64,000 nt of DNA from Candidatus Pantoea varia (lineage in GTDB: Bacteria > Pseudomonadota > Gammaproteobacteria > Enterobacterales > Enterobacteriaceae), in the NCBI RefSeq assembly GCF_900115075.1, contig NZ_FOVG01000001.1, forward strand, positions 434,001-498,000, written 5' to 3'. The notes beneath the pieces are model-generated. The model did no database searches. It was given only the letters and a program-made list of their open reading frames with translations, and had not been told where the DNA came from. Positions 17,510 through 28,484 of the stretch are shown one piece after another (within the stretch, counting starts at the first letter, position 1; each line of letters begins with the position of its first letter). A program made the position numbers and the translations under genes.

Positions 17510-19100
17510 GTTGCGCCGACTGCAGTAACTCGCGGGTATATTCTGCCACGGGTGAAGCAAACAACCTTTCACACTCTCCCTGTTCCACCACTTCGCCCTG
17601 ACGCAGCACGATAAGCTGGTGACACAGCGCGCGGACCACATCCAGATCGTGACTGATGAACAGATAACTGAGCTGCCGCTGCTGCTGTAAACGGCGTAAC
17701 AGTGTCAGAATCTGCTTTTGCACCGTGCGATCCAGCGATGAAGTCGGCTCATCCAGTACCAGCAACTCTGGTTCCAGAATCAGTGCCCGCGCAATAGCGA
17801 TACGCTGTCGCTGACCGCCAGAAAATTCGGCCGGATAACGATGGCGACTTTCCGCTTCAAGCCCCACTTCCGCCATCACCGCGATGACCCGCTGCGCCTG
17901 CTGCACACTGTTCAGTTCAGGCTGATGCACCGCCAGACCTTCAGCGATAATCTGCTGTACTGTCATGCGCGGATTGAGTGAAGAGTTCGGGTCCTGGAAC
18001 ACCACCTGAATGCGCTGACGCAGCGGCAACAGTTGGCCGCGCGACAGCTGATGCAGCGGCTGGCCGTCAAACCAGATCTCGCCGCGCGAGGCAATCAGCC
18101 GCAGCAGCGCCAGTCCGGTGGTACTTTTACCCGATCCGGACTCACCTACCAGTCCCAGACTTTCGCCGCGCCGCAGGCTGAAACTCAGCCCGGAGAGCAT
18201 CTGTTTTTCACGGGTCTGCCGCCGGAACAGCCCGCGCCGTAGCGGAAAACTGACCTGAAGTTGATCGACTCTGAGAATGACCGGGGCGTCCTTGGGCAGC
18301 GGCAGCGCTTTTCCCTCCGGCTCGGCGGCCAGCAACTGCTGGCTGTAAGGATGTTGTGGCTGGTTCATCAAGGTGTGGCAGCGGTTCTGCTCGATGATGT
18401 GACCATTGCGCATCACGCTGACGTTATCCGCCAGCTGACGCACGATATTCAGGTTATGCGTGATAAACAGCATGCCCATGTTCAGCTCCCGCTGCAGTTC
18501 GCGCAGCAGCGTCAGGATCTGCGCCTGTACTGTCACATCCAGCGCCGTTGTCGGCTCATCGGCAATCAGCAACTGCGGCTCGGTCAGCAACGCCATGGCG
18601 ATCATCACCCGCTGGCGTTCCCCGCCTGAAAGCTGGTGGGGGAAATCATTGATCCGGGCGGCGGCCTGACGGATACCGACCCGATCGAGCACGCTGAGAA
18701 TCTCACCGCGTGCGGCCGGACGACGCATCCCGCGATGCAGCGACAGCACTTCATACAGCTGCTTCTCGACGGTGTGCAGCGGATTCAGCGACACCATCGG
18801 CTCCTGAAAAATCATCGCGATCTGATTGCCGCGAATACCCCGCAGACGCTGTTCGCGGGCGCGCAGCAGATCTTCACCGTTAAACAGAATCTCGCCGCTG
18901 GGATAAACCACTGCAGCCTCATGCAGCAGTCGCATCACCGACAGCGCCGTGACGCTCTTGCCGGAACCTGATTCGCCCACCAGCGCCAGCGTTTCACCCG
19001 CGTCGATGCGCAGTGACACGTCATTCACGACCTGGCGAAGCTGTTCGCCCTGACGAAAGGCGACTGAGAGATGATTGATGGCAAGCAATGGTGTCGTCAT
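17496..19100 (-). CDS. yejF: Peptide ABC importer, dual ATP-binding protein YejF
   Basis: A 534-residue fusion of two ABC ATPase domains, each with Walker A (GESGSGKSV near 41 and GESGSGKST near 322), signature (LSGGERQR and FSGGQRQR) and Walker B (LLIADEPTT and LLVLDEPTS). It powers the YejABEF importer for peptides, through which microcin C enters E. coli. Last gene of the yejABEF operon; its start abuts the yejE stop. Overlaps yejG tail to tail. Confidence 0.95.
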   Translation of the reverse strand: MTTPLLAINHLSVAFRQGEQLRQVVNDVSLRIDAGETLALVGESGSGKSVTALSVMRLLHEAAVVYPSGEILFNGEDLLRAREQRLRGIRGNQIAMIFQEPMVSLNPLHTVEKQLYEVLSLHRGMRRPAARGEILSVLDRVGIRQAAARINDFPHQLSGGERQRVMIAMALLTEPQLLIADEPTTALDVTVQAQILTLLRELQRELNMGMLFITHNLNIVRQLADNVSVMRNGHIIEQNRCHTLMNQPQHPYSQQLLAAEPEGKALPLPKDAPVILRVDQLQVSFPLRRGLFRRQTREKQMLSGLSFSLRRGESLGLVGESGSGKSTTGLALLRLIASRGEIWFDGQPLHQLSRGQLLPLRQRIQVVFQDPNSSLNPRMTVQQIIAEGLAVHQPELNSVQQAQRVIAVMAEVGLEAESRHRYPAEFSGGQRQRIAIARALILEPELLVLDEPTSSLDRTVQKQILTLLRRLQQQRQLSYLFISHDLDVVRALCHQLIVLRQGEVVEQGECERLFASPVAEYTRELLQSAQLNLR

Positions 19101-20123
19101 TCAGGCTCCTTTGCCCGGATCAAAGGCGTCGCGCACCGCTTCGCCGATAAAAATCAGCAGCGAAAGCAGGATCGCCAGAGTGAAAAAGCCCGCCAGACCT
19201 AACCAGGGAGCCTGCAGGTTATTTTTGCCCTGCAGCAGTAACTCGCCCAGCGAGGGCGAACCCAGCGGCAGACCGAAGCCGAGAAAGTCGAGTGAGGTCA
19301 GTGTGGTGATCGATCCGCACAAAATAAACGGCAGAAAGGTCAGGGTAGCCACCATCGCGTTAGGCAGCATGTGGCGCAGCATAATCCGTCCGTCGCTGAC
19401 GCCCAGCGCCTGCGCCGCACGGATGTAATCAAAGTTTCGGGTGCGCAGAAACTCGGCCCGGACCACGCTCACCAGGCTCATCCAGCCGAAAGCCACCGTA
19501 ACCAGCAGCAGCCACCAGAAGCCTGGCTGGATCACACTGGAGAGGAGGATCAGCAGAAACAACGACGGCATACCGGACCAGACTTCAATCATTCGCTGCC
19601 CAATCAGGTCAATTCTGCCGCCGAAATAACCCTGCACCGCGCCGACCACAATCCCGATGACGCTGGAGAGGAGCGTCAGCAGCACGCCGAACAGCAGGGA
19701 GATGCGTGTGCCATAGAGCAACCGAGCCAGTACGTCGCCGCCGTTGGCGTCCGTGCCGAGCCAGTTCTGCGCAGAGGGCGGAGAGGGAAAGGGCACCTGA
19801 GTAGCAAAGTTGATGGTGCTGTCGCTGAAGCGAATCGGTGCCCAGAGAGCCCAGCCGTTCTGCTCAATGCGCTGCCGCAGCCAGGGATCCTGATAATCTG
19901 CCGCTGTCGCCAGTTCGCCGCCATAGTCGGTTTCGCTATAGTCAAACAGCAGCGGCACGGTCCAGCGCTGCTGGTAATGCACCAGCAGCGGCTTGTCATT
20001 GGCAATCAGCTCGGCACAAAGTGACAGCAGAAAAAGGATCAGAAAGATCCACAGCGACCAGTAGCCGCGCCGGTTATGACGAAAGCGCTGCCAGCGTTGT
20101 TGATTCAGTGGCGAGAGCGTCAT
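19101..20123 (-). CDS. yejE: Peptide ABC importer permease YejE
   Basis: A 340-residue inner-membrane permease of the DppC/OppC type with an N-terminal helix, a periplasmic loop and five C-terminal helices; the ATPase-coupling EAA loop reads [21 protein letters not shown]. Starts within the yejB stop (ATGA overlap), so it is translationally coupled. Pairs with YejB. Confidence 0.95.
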   Translation of the reverse strand: MTLSPLNQQRWQRFRHNRRGYWSLWIFLILFLLSLCAELIANDKPLLVHYQQRWTVPLLFDYSETDYGGELATAADYQDPWLRQRIEQNGWALWAPIRFSDSTINFATQVPFPSPPSAQNWLGTDANGGDVLARLLYGTRISLLFGVLLTLLSSVIGIVVGAVQGYFGGRIDLIGQRMIEVWSGMPSLFLLILLSSVIQPGFWWLLLVTVAFGWMSLVSVVRAEFLRTRNFDYIRAAQALGVSDGRIMLRHMLPNAMVATLTFLPFILCGSITTLTSLDFLGFGLPLGSPSLGELLLQGKNNLQAPWLGLAGFFTLAILLSLLIFIGEAVRDAFDPGKGA

Positions 20124-21214
20124 GAGCGTCTCCCGAAATCAATGCGGGGATCGACCAGCGTATAGGTCAGATCGCTGAGGATATTCATCAGTAAACCGAT
20201 CAGCGTGAAAATATAGAGCGTGCCGAACATCACCGGGTAGTCACGTTGCAGCGTCGCGTCATAGCCGAGCAGTCCAAGCCCGTTGAGTGAGAACATCACT
20301 TCGATCAGCACCGAACTGGTAAAGAACATGCTGATAAACGTGGCGGGGAAGCTGGCAATCACCAGTAGCATCGCATTGCGAAACACATGGTGATAGAGAA
20401 TGCGGCGCTCCGGCACCCCTTTAGCGCGCGCGGTCACCACATAGAGTTTGCGGATCTCATCCAGAAAGGCATTTTTCGTCAGCATAGTCAGCGTGGCGAA
20501 GCCGCCGATCACCGTCGCCAGTACCGGCAGGGCGATATGCCAGAAGTAGTCCAGCACTTTGCCATACCAGGGCAGCGTGTCGTGCTGCGCAGAGGTAAGC
20601 CCGCGCAGCGGGAACCAGTCCAGGTAGCTGCCACCGGCAAACAGCACGATCAGCATGACGCCGAACAGAAAAGCCGGAATGGAGTAGCCGATGATAATAA
20701 AGGCGCTGCTCCAGACATCAAAGGCGCTGCCATTGCGCACCGCTTTGCGGATCCCCAGTGGAATCGACACCAGATAGATAATCAGCGTGCTCCATAGTCC
20801 CAGGCTGATCGAGACCGGCAGGCTCTCCTTGATTAGGCCGATCACCGAGGCGCTGCGAAACAGGCTGTCGCCAAAATCCAGACGAAGGTAATTCCACAGC
20901 ATCTCGCCGTAGCGCTGCCAGAGAGGTTTATCGAAGCCGTAACGCTTTTTGATCTCAGCAATCACTTCAGGATCCAGCCCGCGTGCGCCACGGTACTGAT
21001 TATCGGCAGGATTGAGATGACTGACGCTGGCGCGTGAACCGGCGCTGTCCGCGCCGCTGCCGGGCAGACCGGTTGTCTGACCAAACTGAATGTTAGCCAG
21101 CGCCTGATCGACCGGTCCACCGGGCGCGATTTGCACGATAAAAAAATTAAGCGTGATGATCGCCCATAAAGTCGGGATGATCAGCAGCAGTCTGCGCAGA
21201 AAATAAGCGGCCAA
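20120..21214 (-). CDS. yejB: Peptide ABC importer permease YejB
   Basis: A 364-residue DppB/OppB-type permease beginning [33 protein letters not shown] (N-terminal residue read as Met). The start is taken as TTG at 21214: AAGGAG lies 7 bases upstream and the length then equals E. coli YejB. The coupling loop is [21 protein letters not shown]. It follows yejA by 11 bases and overlaps yejE by 4. Confidence 0.93.
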   Translation of the reverse strand: MAAYFLRRLLLIIPTLWAIITLNFFIVQIAPGGPVDQALANIQFGQTTGLPGSGADSAGSRASVSHLNPADNQYRGARGLDPEVIAEIKKRYGFDKPLWQRYGEMLWNYLRLDFGDSLFRSASVIGLIKESLPVSISLGLWSTLIIYLVSIPLGIRKAVRNGSAFDVWSSAFIIIGYSIPAFLFGVMLIVLFAGGSYLDWFPLRGLTSAQHDTLPWYGKVLDYFWHIALPVLATVIGGFATLTMLTKNAFLDEIRKLYVVTARAKGVPERRILYHHVFRNAMLLVIASFPATFISMFFTSSVLIEVMFSLNGLGLLGYDATLQRDYPVMFGTLYIFTLIGLLMNILSDLTYTLVDPRIDFGRRS

Positions 21215-21225
21215 CGGTGATCTCC

Positions 21226-23034
21226 TTAGCGTTTGCTGGCCGGCAGGCGTCCGGCTTTGTTTGTGTCGTACCACCAGTTTTCCAGTCCGACGCTGTAGGC
21301 TGGCTTGCGGGCAGGGTGAGAAAACTTATCCCAGTACGCCAGCCGCTGCTCTGCGTTGTACCACATCGGGATCATATACGCATTCCAGAGCAGCACCCGA
21401 TCCAGCGCCTGTGCCAGCGGCCGCAGCGCGGCGGGATCATCCTGATGCGCCACAATCTGTTTCACGAAGTGATCGACCAGCGGATCTTTGACCCGCGCGG
21501 TGTTCCACGACGAAGCGATATAGTCGGACTGCCACAAGATCTGCAGACTGGAAGTCGGGATTGGCATCGCCCCATAGACGTTGGCAATCATGTCGTAGTC
21601 GCCTTCACGCAGTCGGCGCAGATACTGCGAGCTGTCGATCTGCCGCAGGTTCAGCGTAATGCCAAGTCGGGAAAGATTGTGCTGCAGCGGGAGTGCCCAG
21701 TCGATGTTAGAACCGCTACGCAACAACAGCTCGACGGTGAACGGCTGACCGGTTTTATCATTGACCAGGCGGCGATTTTTAATCTGCCAGCCCGCCTGTT
21801 TCAGAAGTTCAAAAGCGGTTAACAGACTGGCGCGGTCGTAACCGCTGCCATCGGTTTTAGGTGGCTGATAAGGCTGTCTGAACAGCTCAGGCGGCAGTTG
21901 CGCGCGCCAGGGTTCAAGCAGCGCCCGTTGCTGTGCATCCGGCACGCCGCTGGCAGCATACTCCGTGTTCTGAAAATAGCTGCTGGCGCGGTGCCAGGCA
22001 CCGTAATAGAGCGCTTTGTTCATCCACTCGAAATCGAACATCAGAGAGAAGGCCTGGCGTACGCGTCGATCCTGGAACAGGGGTTTTTCATTGTTGAATG
22101 CCAGCCAGCGGGTATCAATAGCGGCCTGATTGGGCGTAGTCTCTTTGACGATGCTGCCATCGTCGAAATTGCGACCGCGATACTGGGTAGCCCATTTCTT
22201 TGCCGAGGTCTCTTCACGCCAGTCGTACGCACCCGCTTTAAAGGCTTCGAACGCCACATTGTCATCCAGATAATAGTCATAGCGCATGCGATCAAAATTA
22301 AAACGTCCGCGATTCACCGGCAGGTCGGCGGCCCAGTAATCTTTTACCCGGCTGAACTCAATAAACTGGCCCAGCTTCCAGCGGGTAATGCGATAGGGTC
22401 CGCTCGACAACGGCGGTGCACTTAGCGGCTCGTTAAATTTCTTATCGTGCCAGAACTTCCCGGCGATCACCGGCAGCGTCAGTAACCCAAGCAGCAGATC
22501 TTTATCCGGCTTCTGTGCCTCAATGCGAACCGTGAGATTGTTCAGCGCTTTTACGGTAACGCCGCGATAAGCGACGCGGAACTGGGGCACGCCCTCAGTC
22601 ATGAATTTCTGAAAGGTGAATGCCACGTCGCGGGCGGTGATCGGTGTACCATCCTGGAAACGAGCGCGGGGATTCAGCTGGATTTCAATCCACGAAAAAT
22701 CGCTGGCGTAGCGCGCTGATTCGGCAATCAGCGGATAAAAACTACCCGGTTCATCATCTGAGCTGGTGTAAAGCCCGTCATAAAGCGTGCCGGTGTTAAT
22801 GCCTGGATTGCCGCGTGAGGCGTAACGGTTGAAGTTGTCGTAAGTGCCGACCACCGCCTGAGTAATGCTGCCGCCCTTGGGCGCATCGGGATTGGCGTAG
22901 TCGTAATGACTGAAGCCAGGCGGATATTTTGCTTCACCGGCCTGAGTGAAGGCGAAGCTTTGCAGGACCGTAGCAGCCAGCAGCGGGCTGCTGAGCAGGC
23001 TGCACAGCAACAGAAGTCCGGAACGAAACAACAT
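21226..23034 (-). CDS. yejA: Periplasmic peptide-binding protein YejA
   Basis: A 602-residue extracytoplasmic solute-binding protein of family 5 with an N-terminal signal peptide (hydrophobic 5-19, cleavage around LLAATVLQ). Contains [16 protein letters not shown] and GPYRITRW typical of the YejA/DppA fold. It delivers peptides, and microcin C in sensitive strains, to YejBE. First gene of the operon. Confidence 0.95.
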   Translation of the reverse strand: MLFRSGLLLLCSLLSSPLLAATVLQSFAFTQAGEAKYPPGFSHYDYANPDAPKGGSITQAVVGTYDNFNRYASRGNPGINTGTLYDGLYTSSDDEPGSFYPLIAESARYASDFSWIEIQLNPRARFQDGTPITARDVAFTFQKFMTEGVPQFRVAYRGVTVKALNNLTVRIEAQKPDKDLLLGLLTLPVIAGKFWHDKKFNEPLSAPPLSSGPYRITRWKLGQFIEFSRVKDYWAADLPVNRGRFNFDRMRYDYYLDDNVAFEAFKAGAYDWREETSAKKWATQYRGRNFDDGSIVKETTPNQAAIDTRWLAFNNEKPLFQDRRVRQAFSLMFDFEWMNKALYYGAWHRASSYFQNTEYAASGVPDAQQRALLEPWRAQLPPELFRQPYQPPKTDGSGYDRASLLTAFELLKQAGWQIKNRRLVNDKTGQPFTVELLLRSGSNIDWALPLQHNLSRLGITLNLRQIDSSQYLRRLREGDYDMIANVYGAMPIPTSSLQILWQSDYIASSWNTARVKDPLVDHFVKQIVAHQDDPAALRPLAQALDRVLLWNAYMIPMWYNAEQRLAYWDKFSHPARKPAYSVGLENWWYDTNKAGRLPASKR

Positions 23035-23077
23035 GCTCTCTCCTGTTAAATGTCCGGCGTCTACCGGGCAGGCCGTG

Positions 23078-24640
23078 TCAGGCTTTATGACGCCGGAAAT
23101 AGTCTATCAGCGTTTCCGGCCGCAGCGGACGGCTAAAAATGTAACCCTGCAGATGAGTTACACCGCGACTAATCAGCCAGGCCGCCTGCTCGGCAGTCTC
23201 TACGCCTTCGGCCACACTTTTAAGATTCAGCTTCTTCGCCAGTTGCAGCACGGTGTCCAGTACGGGCGAGGTCTGGGTATCGCTACCGATGCTCTGAACA
23301 AAGCCGCGATCGATTTTCAGGTAATCAAAGTCATACCGTTCCAGATAGATCAGCGCGCTGTGACCGGTGCCAAAATCATCAATGGCGATATGGATCTGCT
23401 GCTGATGCAGCCAGTCGAACAGTTCTCTAACGTTTTCGCCGCGCACCATAGCGCGCTCGGTAATCTCAAACACATAATTAAAGTGGTCCGCAGGCATGGT
23501 ATCAAGCCAGTACAGCACATCCTGACGAAAGCCGTGGTCAGTGAGGTGCAGAGGCGAAATATTGAGGCTCAGGCAGGCATGTTGGGGAATGGTATGGCAC
23601 AGCAGGTGCGCATCCCGTGAAACCAGCTGAAACAGATGCCGCGTCAGCGGAATAATCAGGTTTTGCGACTCGGCGTACGGAATAAACACATCGGGCGGGA
23701 TCGGGCCTTTGGTTGGGTGAGTCCAGCGTAATAATGCTTCCATGCCATAAGGATGACCATCATGAGAGGTAACCAGCGGCTGATATTCAACGTGAAACTC
23801 GCCGCGCTTCATGCCCTGAATCAGCTCTTTACCCGGACGCTGATAAACCGACAGCAACAACCAGCAACCGCCAGCAACCAGCAGTGAAAGCAGAAGGCCG
23901 CACAGCAGGATATTCTGGTAGTCGCTGAATGCCAGCGTGGAGCCGTACAACACAAATTGCAGCGGATACCCTGTCAGCGCCTGCCGGACCAGTGGCTGCG
24001 GCAGATTTGTGTTTTCAATGATGCCAGACTGCCAGCTGGTTAAGGCGCTGCGCTGGGCCATCAGTGCCATACCGATAATTTCCGGATGCCGTGACGCCAG
24101 CAGCTCATACGGCGCCAGGGTAATATTCAGCGTCGCGAACACGCCTGACTGCAGGTTGCCGGGATTTTTAACCCACAATGCCAGCGCCGGTTTATTCGGC
24201 TGTAATGGCGTGCCTGGCATCAGTTGTAAATCGAAATCGTGCGAAATATCGCTAAGAGGCGCAATGACATTAATCGGCAGACTAAAACTGCCGGTGGCCG
24301 ATGAGCAAAAGGCATTCCCGTCATTAACCAGCAGGATGGCGCGAAGGTTACCAGCAAAGGCGGCGCGTGAGGTGAGTTCACGACTAATGGTATGACATGC
24401 AGTGTGGGTAAAGGGAAGCAGGGGACTGAGGGTGCTGTTGAGCAGGCTGGAGAGCGTTTGCTGTAAGGCTGTGCGGCTGTTCTCCAGCAATTGCTGATGT
24501 TGTCGTTCGCGCTTCTGCCAGGTCTGGTGAAGCGACAGTGCGGTAAATAAAAGAAAGAATATGCCGCCAGCCATCGCGCTACTCCATGCGATGCGGCGAG
24601 GATAGGTTGCATGGCGCCGTAGCGCCCCCGACAGTGGCAT
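23078..24640 (-). CDS. pdeN: CSS-motif EAL cyclic-di-GMP phosphodiesterase (PdeN/Rtn)
   Basis: A 520-residue protein with an N-terminal helix (about 20-40), a periplasmic CSS-motif domain (FCSSATGSFSLP at about 109-121), a second helix (about 240-262) and a C-terminal EAL domain beginning EYQPLV with MEALLRW, and with NISP, FEITERA and IDDFGTGHS that bind metal and c-di-GMP. It should degrade c-di-GMP, with the periplasmic disulfide sensing redox. Same position next to yejA as rtn in E. coli. All main EAL residues are present. Confidence 0.92.
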   Translation of the reverse strand: MPLSGALRRHATYPRRIAWSSAMAGGIFFLLFTALSLHQTWQKRERQHQQLLENSRTALQQTLSSLLNSTLSPLLPFTHTACHTISRELTSRAAFAGNLRAILLVNDGNAFCSSATGSFSLPINVIAPLSDISHDFDLQLMPGTPLQPNKPALALWVKNPGNLQSGVFATLNITLAPYELLASRHPEIIGMALMAQRSALTSWQSGIIENTNLPQPLVRQALTGYPLQFVLYGSTLAFSDYQNILLCGLLLSLLVAGGCWLLLSVYQRPGKELIQGMKRGEFHVEYQPLVTSHDGHPYGMEALLRWTHPTKGPIPPDVFIPYAESQNLIIPLTRHLFQLVSRDAHLLCHTIPQHACLSLNISPLHLTDHGFRQDVLYWLDTMPADHFNYVFEITERAMVRGENVRELFDWLHQQQIHIAIDDFGTGHSALIYLERYDFDYLKIDRGFVQSIGSDTQTSPVLDTVLQLAKKLNLKSVAEGVETAEQAAWLISRGVTHLQGYIFSRPLRPETLIDYFRRHKA

Positions 24641-24804
24641 GAGGAACTTCCCCTGATCAAATTATTATTATGTTATTGCGCACGACTGCTTCGGTTTAAG
24701 CGACCGAGAATATAACGAGATTGTCTGAAAAGTCTCGTTATTAATCTGAATGACAATGCATTTATCTTATCTATCTGCTGCAAGTAAAGAGAAGGGACGA
24801 AAAA

Positions 24805-24826
24805 AAACGCTGCATAAGCAGCGTTT
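24805..24826 (-). terminator. Terminator of mepS
   Basis: AAACGCTGC-TTAT-GCAGCGTTT (minus strand) followed by five further T residues, 37 bases beyond the mepS stop. Confidence 0.88.
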
Positions 24827-24862
24827 CATATTCTCTGGCTGAGAGAAGATCGAAGGTGATAA

Positions 24863-25438
24863 TCAGGTCGGGTTACGACTTAATACACGGCGTCCTTCAC
24901 GATAACGTTTTTTCCAGTAGTCATCATTGAGACTGGAGATCATGACACCACTACTGGTGGACGCATGAACGAAGTTATCGTTACCCAGATAGATACCTAC
25001 GTGACGGCCCGTTGAACCGGCACGGAACATCACCAGATCGCCAGGACGCAGTTTACCGCGGGTAATCTCTTTGCCTGTGTCCTGCTGCTCAGAGGTAGAA
25101 CGGGGTAATTCTAAGCCAAACTGATCGCGGAAGGTGCGTTGTACAAAGGCGGAACAATCGATCCCGCGTTTGGTATCGCCACCGAGGCGATAGCGCACAC
25201 CTTTCCAGACGGCGTATTGTTCCATGATGCGCGACTTAACGTCGACATTACGCACCATTTCTTCAAACTCATCCTGAGACGCCTGAAGTAAAAAACCATT
25301 GTGGTTGTTAACTTCATGATTCTCGTTATTCGCGTTTTGACTGCTATGGGTACTGCTACAAGCTGAGAGGAGTGTTGCCAGCGCCAGGGCGGGCACGATC
25401 CGCAAGATATATCTCAGTATTGGTTGAGACTTGACCAT
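24863..25438 (-). CDS. mepS: Murein DD-endopeptidase MepS (Spr), lipoprotein
   Basis: A 191-residue lipoprotein: signal peptide with lipobox LLSAC (lipidated C27), then an NlpC/P60 domain with catalytic C95 (GIDCSAF), H146 (GRHVGIY) and H158 (NFVHAS). It cleaves peptide cross-links in the sacculus to allow growth and is normally degraded by NlpI-Prc. Length matches E. coli MepS (188). Stands alone with its own terminator. Confidence 0.96.
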   Translation of the reverse strand: MVKSQPILRYILRIVPALALATLLSACSSTHSSQNANNENHEVNNHNGFLLQASQDEFEEMVRNVDVKSRIMEQYAVWKGVRYRLGGDTKRGIDCSAFVQRTFRDQFGLELPRSTSEQQDTGKEITRGKLRPGDLVMFRAGSTGRHVGIYLGNDNFVHASTSSGVMISSLNDDYWKKRYREGRRVLSRNPT

Positions 25439-25765
25439 TATTCGGGTTTTCCTTCGATTTCCTTACGACAAAATTGTCGCCAGCCAGATGACAAAACAGG
25501 GAGATTAATAAGCGCGACAGACTAAGACAAATCCTTAATTACTAAAATGTGTTAATGGACACACTTTAACGGTAAAAAATCCGAATTTTCTGCCGCTGTA
25601 GCCTCACTGCGACTGAGGTTAACTGATTACAGACGCCGTGGCGAGTGCTTTTAATCAATTTCATATAGGTTTTTTTGATGAGAATCAAACCGTAACACAC
25701 TGACTACTTTAGCTACAATTGTGGTCAAATGATGAAGAGAACAGGCGGTAAAAGGGGCGTTAATT

Positions 25766-25786
25766 CAGGGCATAGACCCTGTTTTT
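25766..25786 (+). terminator. Orphan plus-strand terminator-like hairpin
   Basis: CAGGG-CATAGA-CCCTG followed by TTTTT and then A, GA and another T-rich tract. There is no plus-strand gene upstream for about 8 kb, so it would end an unannotated transcript if real. The minus-strand version lacks a T-run. The stem is only 5 bases. Confidence 0.45.
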
Positions 25787-25900
25787 AGATTTTTCTTTAT
25801 TGACAGAGGAAGTTGGTGACTATTTAGCCTGCCAGCAGGGTCATAACCTTTTCTTTTCGTGATTTTAATTAGCAGGCTAATAGTGATGGACTGTTTTTTA

Positions 25901-25946
25901 TAAGCGCGGAGGGTTAAGAGCAGGGCGATTTAACCGACCGCGCTTA
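25901..25946. repeat. Imperfect inverted repeat just after lpxT
   Basis: TAAGCGCGG...GTTAA pairs with TTAAC...CCGCGCTTA around a 12-base loop, 5 bases beyond the lpxT stop. It lacks a proper T-run on either side, so it may be a Rho-type or structural 3' end rather than an intrinsic terminator. Confidence 0.4.
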
Positions 25947-25950
25947 ACAT

Positions 25951-26673
25951 TTACATCACGGGCTTATATTTACCCGGTAATTTGCGATAAAACCAGTTAA
26001 CCAGCACATCACTGGCTGGCGTTAATAGCCACCAGCTCAGCCCCACTAATATTACCGACAGCGAACCGACAGCAATATCGGTAAACCAGTGTGCACCCGC
26101 CATGACGCGCGGCAGTGAAAATACAATCACAATAGCGGCGGCAATTAAAAAACGGCTGAAGCCAAAATAACGCCACATAAAGCAGGCGAAAATAATCAGC
26201 ATCATACCGTGGTCGCCAGGGAAACTGTCTTTCGAGGCATCTTTCGCGGGAATGCCGGTCAGTTCACTGACGCGATGCACGTTCTCGAAGAACAGGGTAG
26301 GACTGGAGTGTTTCACCGGTAGCAAATGACCCAGCTGATTGAGCACGACAGCGGTAAGCAGCATGGTGATGCCGATACTCAGCATCCGGCGCTGCGCCTG
26401 TGGCGTTTCGCGCCGCCATATCGACAGATAAAGCAGACCCATCGCCAGCAGTGACACCGCATCAAAACCACGGAAATTAGTGATAGCGACGATCAGCGCG
26501 AACAGCGGATGGGTCACCATCTGATTATTGAAGCCAAAGAAAACAGATTTATCGATGCCAAACCAGAAACCATGTTCAGGCGGCAGATACCACGAAAGAA
26601 ATAGCACTACGCCCAGTGCATTAAGCAGCAGGATAGTAATGAGGCGGGTTGCGCGCATAATCAAAAAACTCAT
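25951..26673 (-). CDS. lpxT: Lipid A 1-diphosphate synthase LpxT
   Basis: A 240-residue PAP2-family membrane phosphotransferase with about six helices and the phosphatase motifs SFPGDHGMM (SGDH-like) and RVMAGAHWFTDIAVG. Closely patterned on E. coli LpxT (YeiU, 237 residues), which moves phosphate from undecaprenyl-diphosphate to lipid A. Start at 26673 kept; MRATRL six codons later is possible. yeiR is upstream by 31 bases on the same strand. Confidence 0.92.
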   Translation of the reverse strand: MSFLIMRATRLITILLLNALGVVLFLSWYLPPEHGFWFGIDKSVFFGFNNQMVTHPLFALIVAITNFRGFDAVSLLAMGLLYLSIWRRETPQAQRRMLSIGITMLLTAVVLNQLGHLLPVKHSSPTLFFENVHRVSELTGIPAKDASKDSFPGDHGMMLIIFACFMWRYFGFSRFLIAAAIVIVFSLPRVMAGAHWFTDIAVGSLSVILVGLSWWLLTPASDVLVNWFYRKLPGKYKPVM

Positions 26674-26704
26674 TTAAAAAAAATAACCGCCGAGAATACC
26701 TGTC

Positions 26705-27673
26705 TTAGCGTAAACGGCACTTCAACAACGCCGATTGTAGCCGATTCCAGTCAGTCTGCTGAGAATGGATGAGCTCAATGCGGCTATCGGGTGGCGGTGA
26801 GATGAGCGTCTCACTTTGCAGATCTTTTGCCTGGCAGTTAATACGCATTGTGCCTTCTGCTGTGCGCATTACGCCTTTAATGCGATCTACCTGTGCCTGC
26901 CGGACCCATTCCAGCAGCGCGTTACTATCAAAAAGCGTGTCAGCATCAAACAACCAGCCGCAGGCGCTATAGCCCTGACCATGGTTCAGCGCCCGACGCC
27001 AGCGCGCCTCGCCATCCAGTCTTAACGCTGCCAGACCGCTGGTGGGATTGGCCGGATGATGGTGATGTGGCACGGGAAGTTCACGGGGCTGAAAATGCAT
27101 ATCCAGCACTGAAAGCGGGATCTGGCCAAATTCTGTTTCTATTAATGGGCGCGGAGGCTGCATCTGCTGCTGCCAGTCAGCCAGGCGCTGACGATCTGTT
27201 TCATCCCAGCAGTCGCGCTTATTCGCGATAATGATATCGGCGGCAGCCAGCTGATCGCGGAAGTTTTCATTGGCAACGATACGGGAATCGGCGAGCTGGC
27301 GAGCATCCAGCAGCGTAAGGGTGGCCTTCAGTTGCAGCCACGCCTGATAAACCGGTGCACTTAACATCTCTAACACCTGACGGGGATGGCCCAGGCCGGT
27401 GGGCTCGATCAGCAGCCGATCGGGTTTGCTCTTCAGCAGCATATTCAGCCCGACCTGCATTGGCAGACCATTCACGCAACACAGGCAGCCGCCGGGGATC
27501 TCTTTGAGTGTGGCACCGCGATCGGCCAGCAGGGCGCCGTCGATCCCGATCTCGCCAAATTCATTGACCAGCACTGCCCACTTTTCCCCGGCAGGCCGGG
27601 CTGCCAGCAGATGGCAGAGCAGCGTGGTTTTGCCGCTGCCCAGAAAACCGGTAATCAGATTAACACGTGTCAT
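26705..27673 (-). CDS. yeiR: YeiR, zinc-binding COG0523 GTPase/metal chaperone
   Basis: A 322-residue G3E GTPase: Walker A GFLGSGKTT, GGCLCCVNG with the CxCC metal-binding motif, LIEPTGLGHP, and NKRDCWDE for guanine recognition; a histidine run (HHHHP) near residue 200 may also bind metal. It matches E. coli YeiR, a zinc-dependent GTPase. A Zur-box-like palindrome overlaps its promoter, so it is probably induced when zinc is short. First gene of a likely yeiR-lpxT unit. Confidence 0.92.
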   Translation of the reverse strand: MTRVNLITGFLGSGKTTLLCHLLAARPAGEKWAVLVNEFGEIGIDGALLADRGATLKEIPGGCLCCVNGLPMQVGLNMLLKSKPDRLLIEPTGLGHPRQVLEMLSAPVYQAWLQLKATLTLLDARQLADSRIVANENFRDQLAAADIIIANKRDCWDETDRQRLADWQQQMQPPRPLIETEFGQIPLSVLDMHFQPRELPVPHHHHPANPTSGLAALRLDGEARWRRALNHGQGYSACGWLFDADTLFDSNALLEWVRQAQVDRIKGVMRTAEGTMRINCQAKDLQSETLISPPPDSRIELIHSQQTDWNRLQSALLKCRLR

Positions 27674-27699
27674 GGGACCGACTCCTGCCCGGGAAGAGC

Positions 27700-27728
27700 G
27701 TGATAATGTAATACTATAACACTATCAC
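27700..27728 (-). promoter_or_regulatory. Zur box in the yeiR promoter
   Basis: TGTAATACTATAACA matches the enterobacterial Zur consensus TGTTATANTATAACA at all but one position, and the dyad extends outward to GTGATA...TATCAC (29 bases). It lies 27 bases before the yeiR start and contains a -10-like TATAGT on the minus strand. Recognised by eye only. Confidence 0.75.
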
Positions 27729-27748
27729 GATTAGCAGCAGGTTAATGG

Positions 27749-28321
27749 TTAGTCTGCACGGCCCATGTAACGGCGTTCAGCAACATGGATACGGATGCGG
27801 TCGCCGTTGCTGAGGTATTCCGGAACCTGGATAGAGAGGCCTGTGCTCATCCCGGCTGGTTTGGTGCGGGCGCTGGCGGAAGCGCCTTTGATGCCTGGTG
27901 AGGTATCCACGATCTCCATATCCACAGTTTGTGGCAGTTCCAGCGCCAGCACCTGACCTTCCATCGTCAGCACGTGAATGCCGGGGATGCCGCCTTCAGG
28001 GATAAACAGCAGCTCTTCTTCAATCTGCTCCTGTTTAAAGGAGTAGGGGGTGTAATCCTCATCATCCATGAAGATATATTCGTCACCATCTATATAAGAG
28101 AAGGTCACGCTGCGACGGCTGAGCGAAATCGCATCAATAATCTCGTCGCCTTTAAAACGTTCTTCGACTTTTAGACCGGTGCGCACATCGGTAAAGCGCA
28201 TTTTATACAGGGTGGCGGCACCGCGTGCGCTGGGGCTCTGGACATCAATGTCTTTAACCAGCAGCAGTTTACCGTTGTGTGTGACGGCCATCCCTTTTTT
28301 GATTTCATTGGCTTTTGGCAT
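27749..28321 (-). CDS. yeiP: Elongation factor P-like protein YeiP (EfpL)
   Basis: A 190-residue three-domain EF-P paralogue ([26 protein letters not shown]...). Domain I carries the loop SARGAATLY with an arginine where EF-P has the modified lysine, as in EfpL, which relieves ribosome stalling. C-terminal OB domain ends [18 protein letters not shown]. Ordinary length and start. Confidence 0.94.
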   Translation of the reverse strand: MPKANEIKKGMAVTHNGKLLLVKDIDVQSPSARGAATLYKMRFTDVRTGLKVEERFKGDEIIDAISLSRRSVTFSYIDGDEYIFMDDEDYTPYSFKQEQIEEELLFIPEGGIPGIHVLTMEGQVLALELPQTVDMEIVDTSPGIKGASASARTKPAGMSTGLSIQVPEYLSNGDRIRIHVAERRYMGRAD

Positions 28322-28484
28322 TGCTGTTCTCGCTATCTTGAGAGTGAAGTGCGCGCAACGTTACTCGCGCCGGTGAAAACTGGCAATATGGCGGATGCGA
28401 AATTTTGTGTCAGGCCGCGGCTTTCATGGTAATCAGTGCGGTGGACTGCTATTGTCGCCGCGACTTTCTTTGCCGGAGCACAGC

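Larger units (their letters stand above)
25439..25950. other. Long non-coding interval with several hairpins
   Basis: 512 bases between two minus-strand genes. The side near 25439 must hold the mepS promoter. The rest carries a plus-strand terminator-like hairpin (25766-25786), a wide inverted repeat (TTAGCCTGC at 25824-25832 with GCAGGCTAA at 25872-25880) and another dyad at 25901-25946. No open frame or known RNA was recognised. It may encode a small RNA. Confidence 0.45.

Noticed and set aside
25901..25946. Inverted repeat after lpxT as an intrinsic terminator
   Set aside because: No T-run follows on either strand in the correct orientation; kept only as a repeat.
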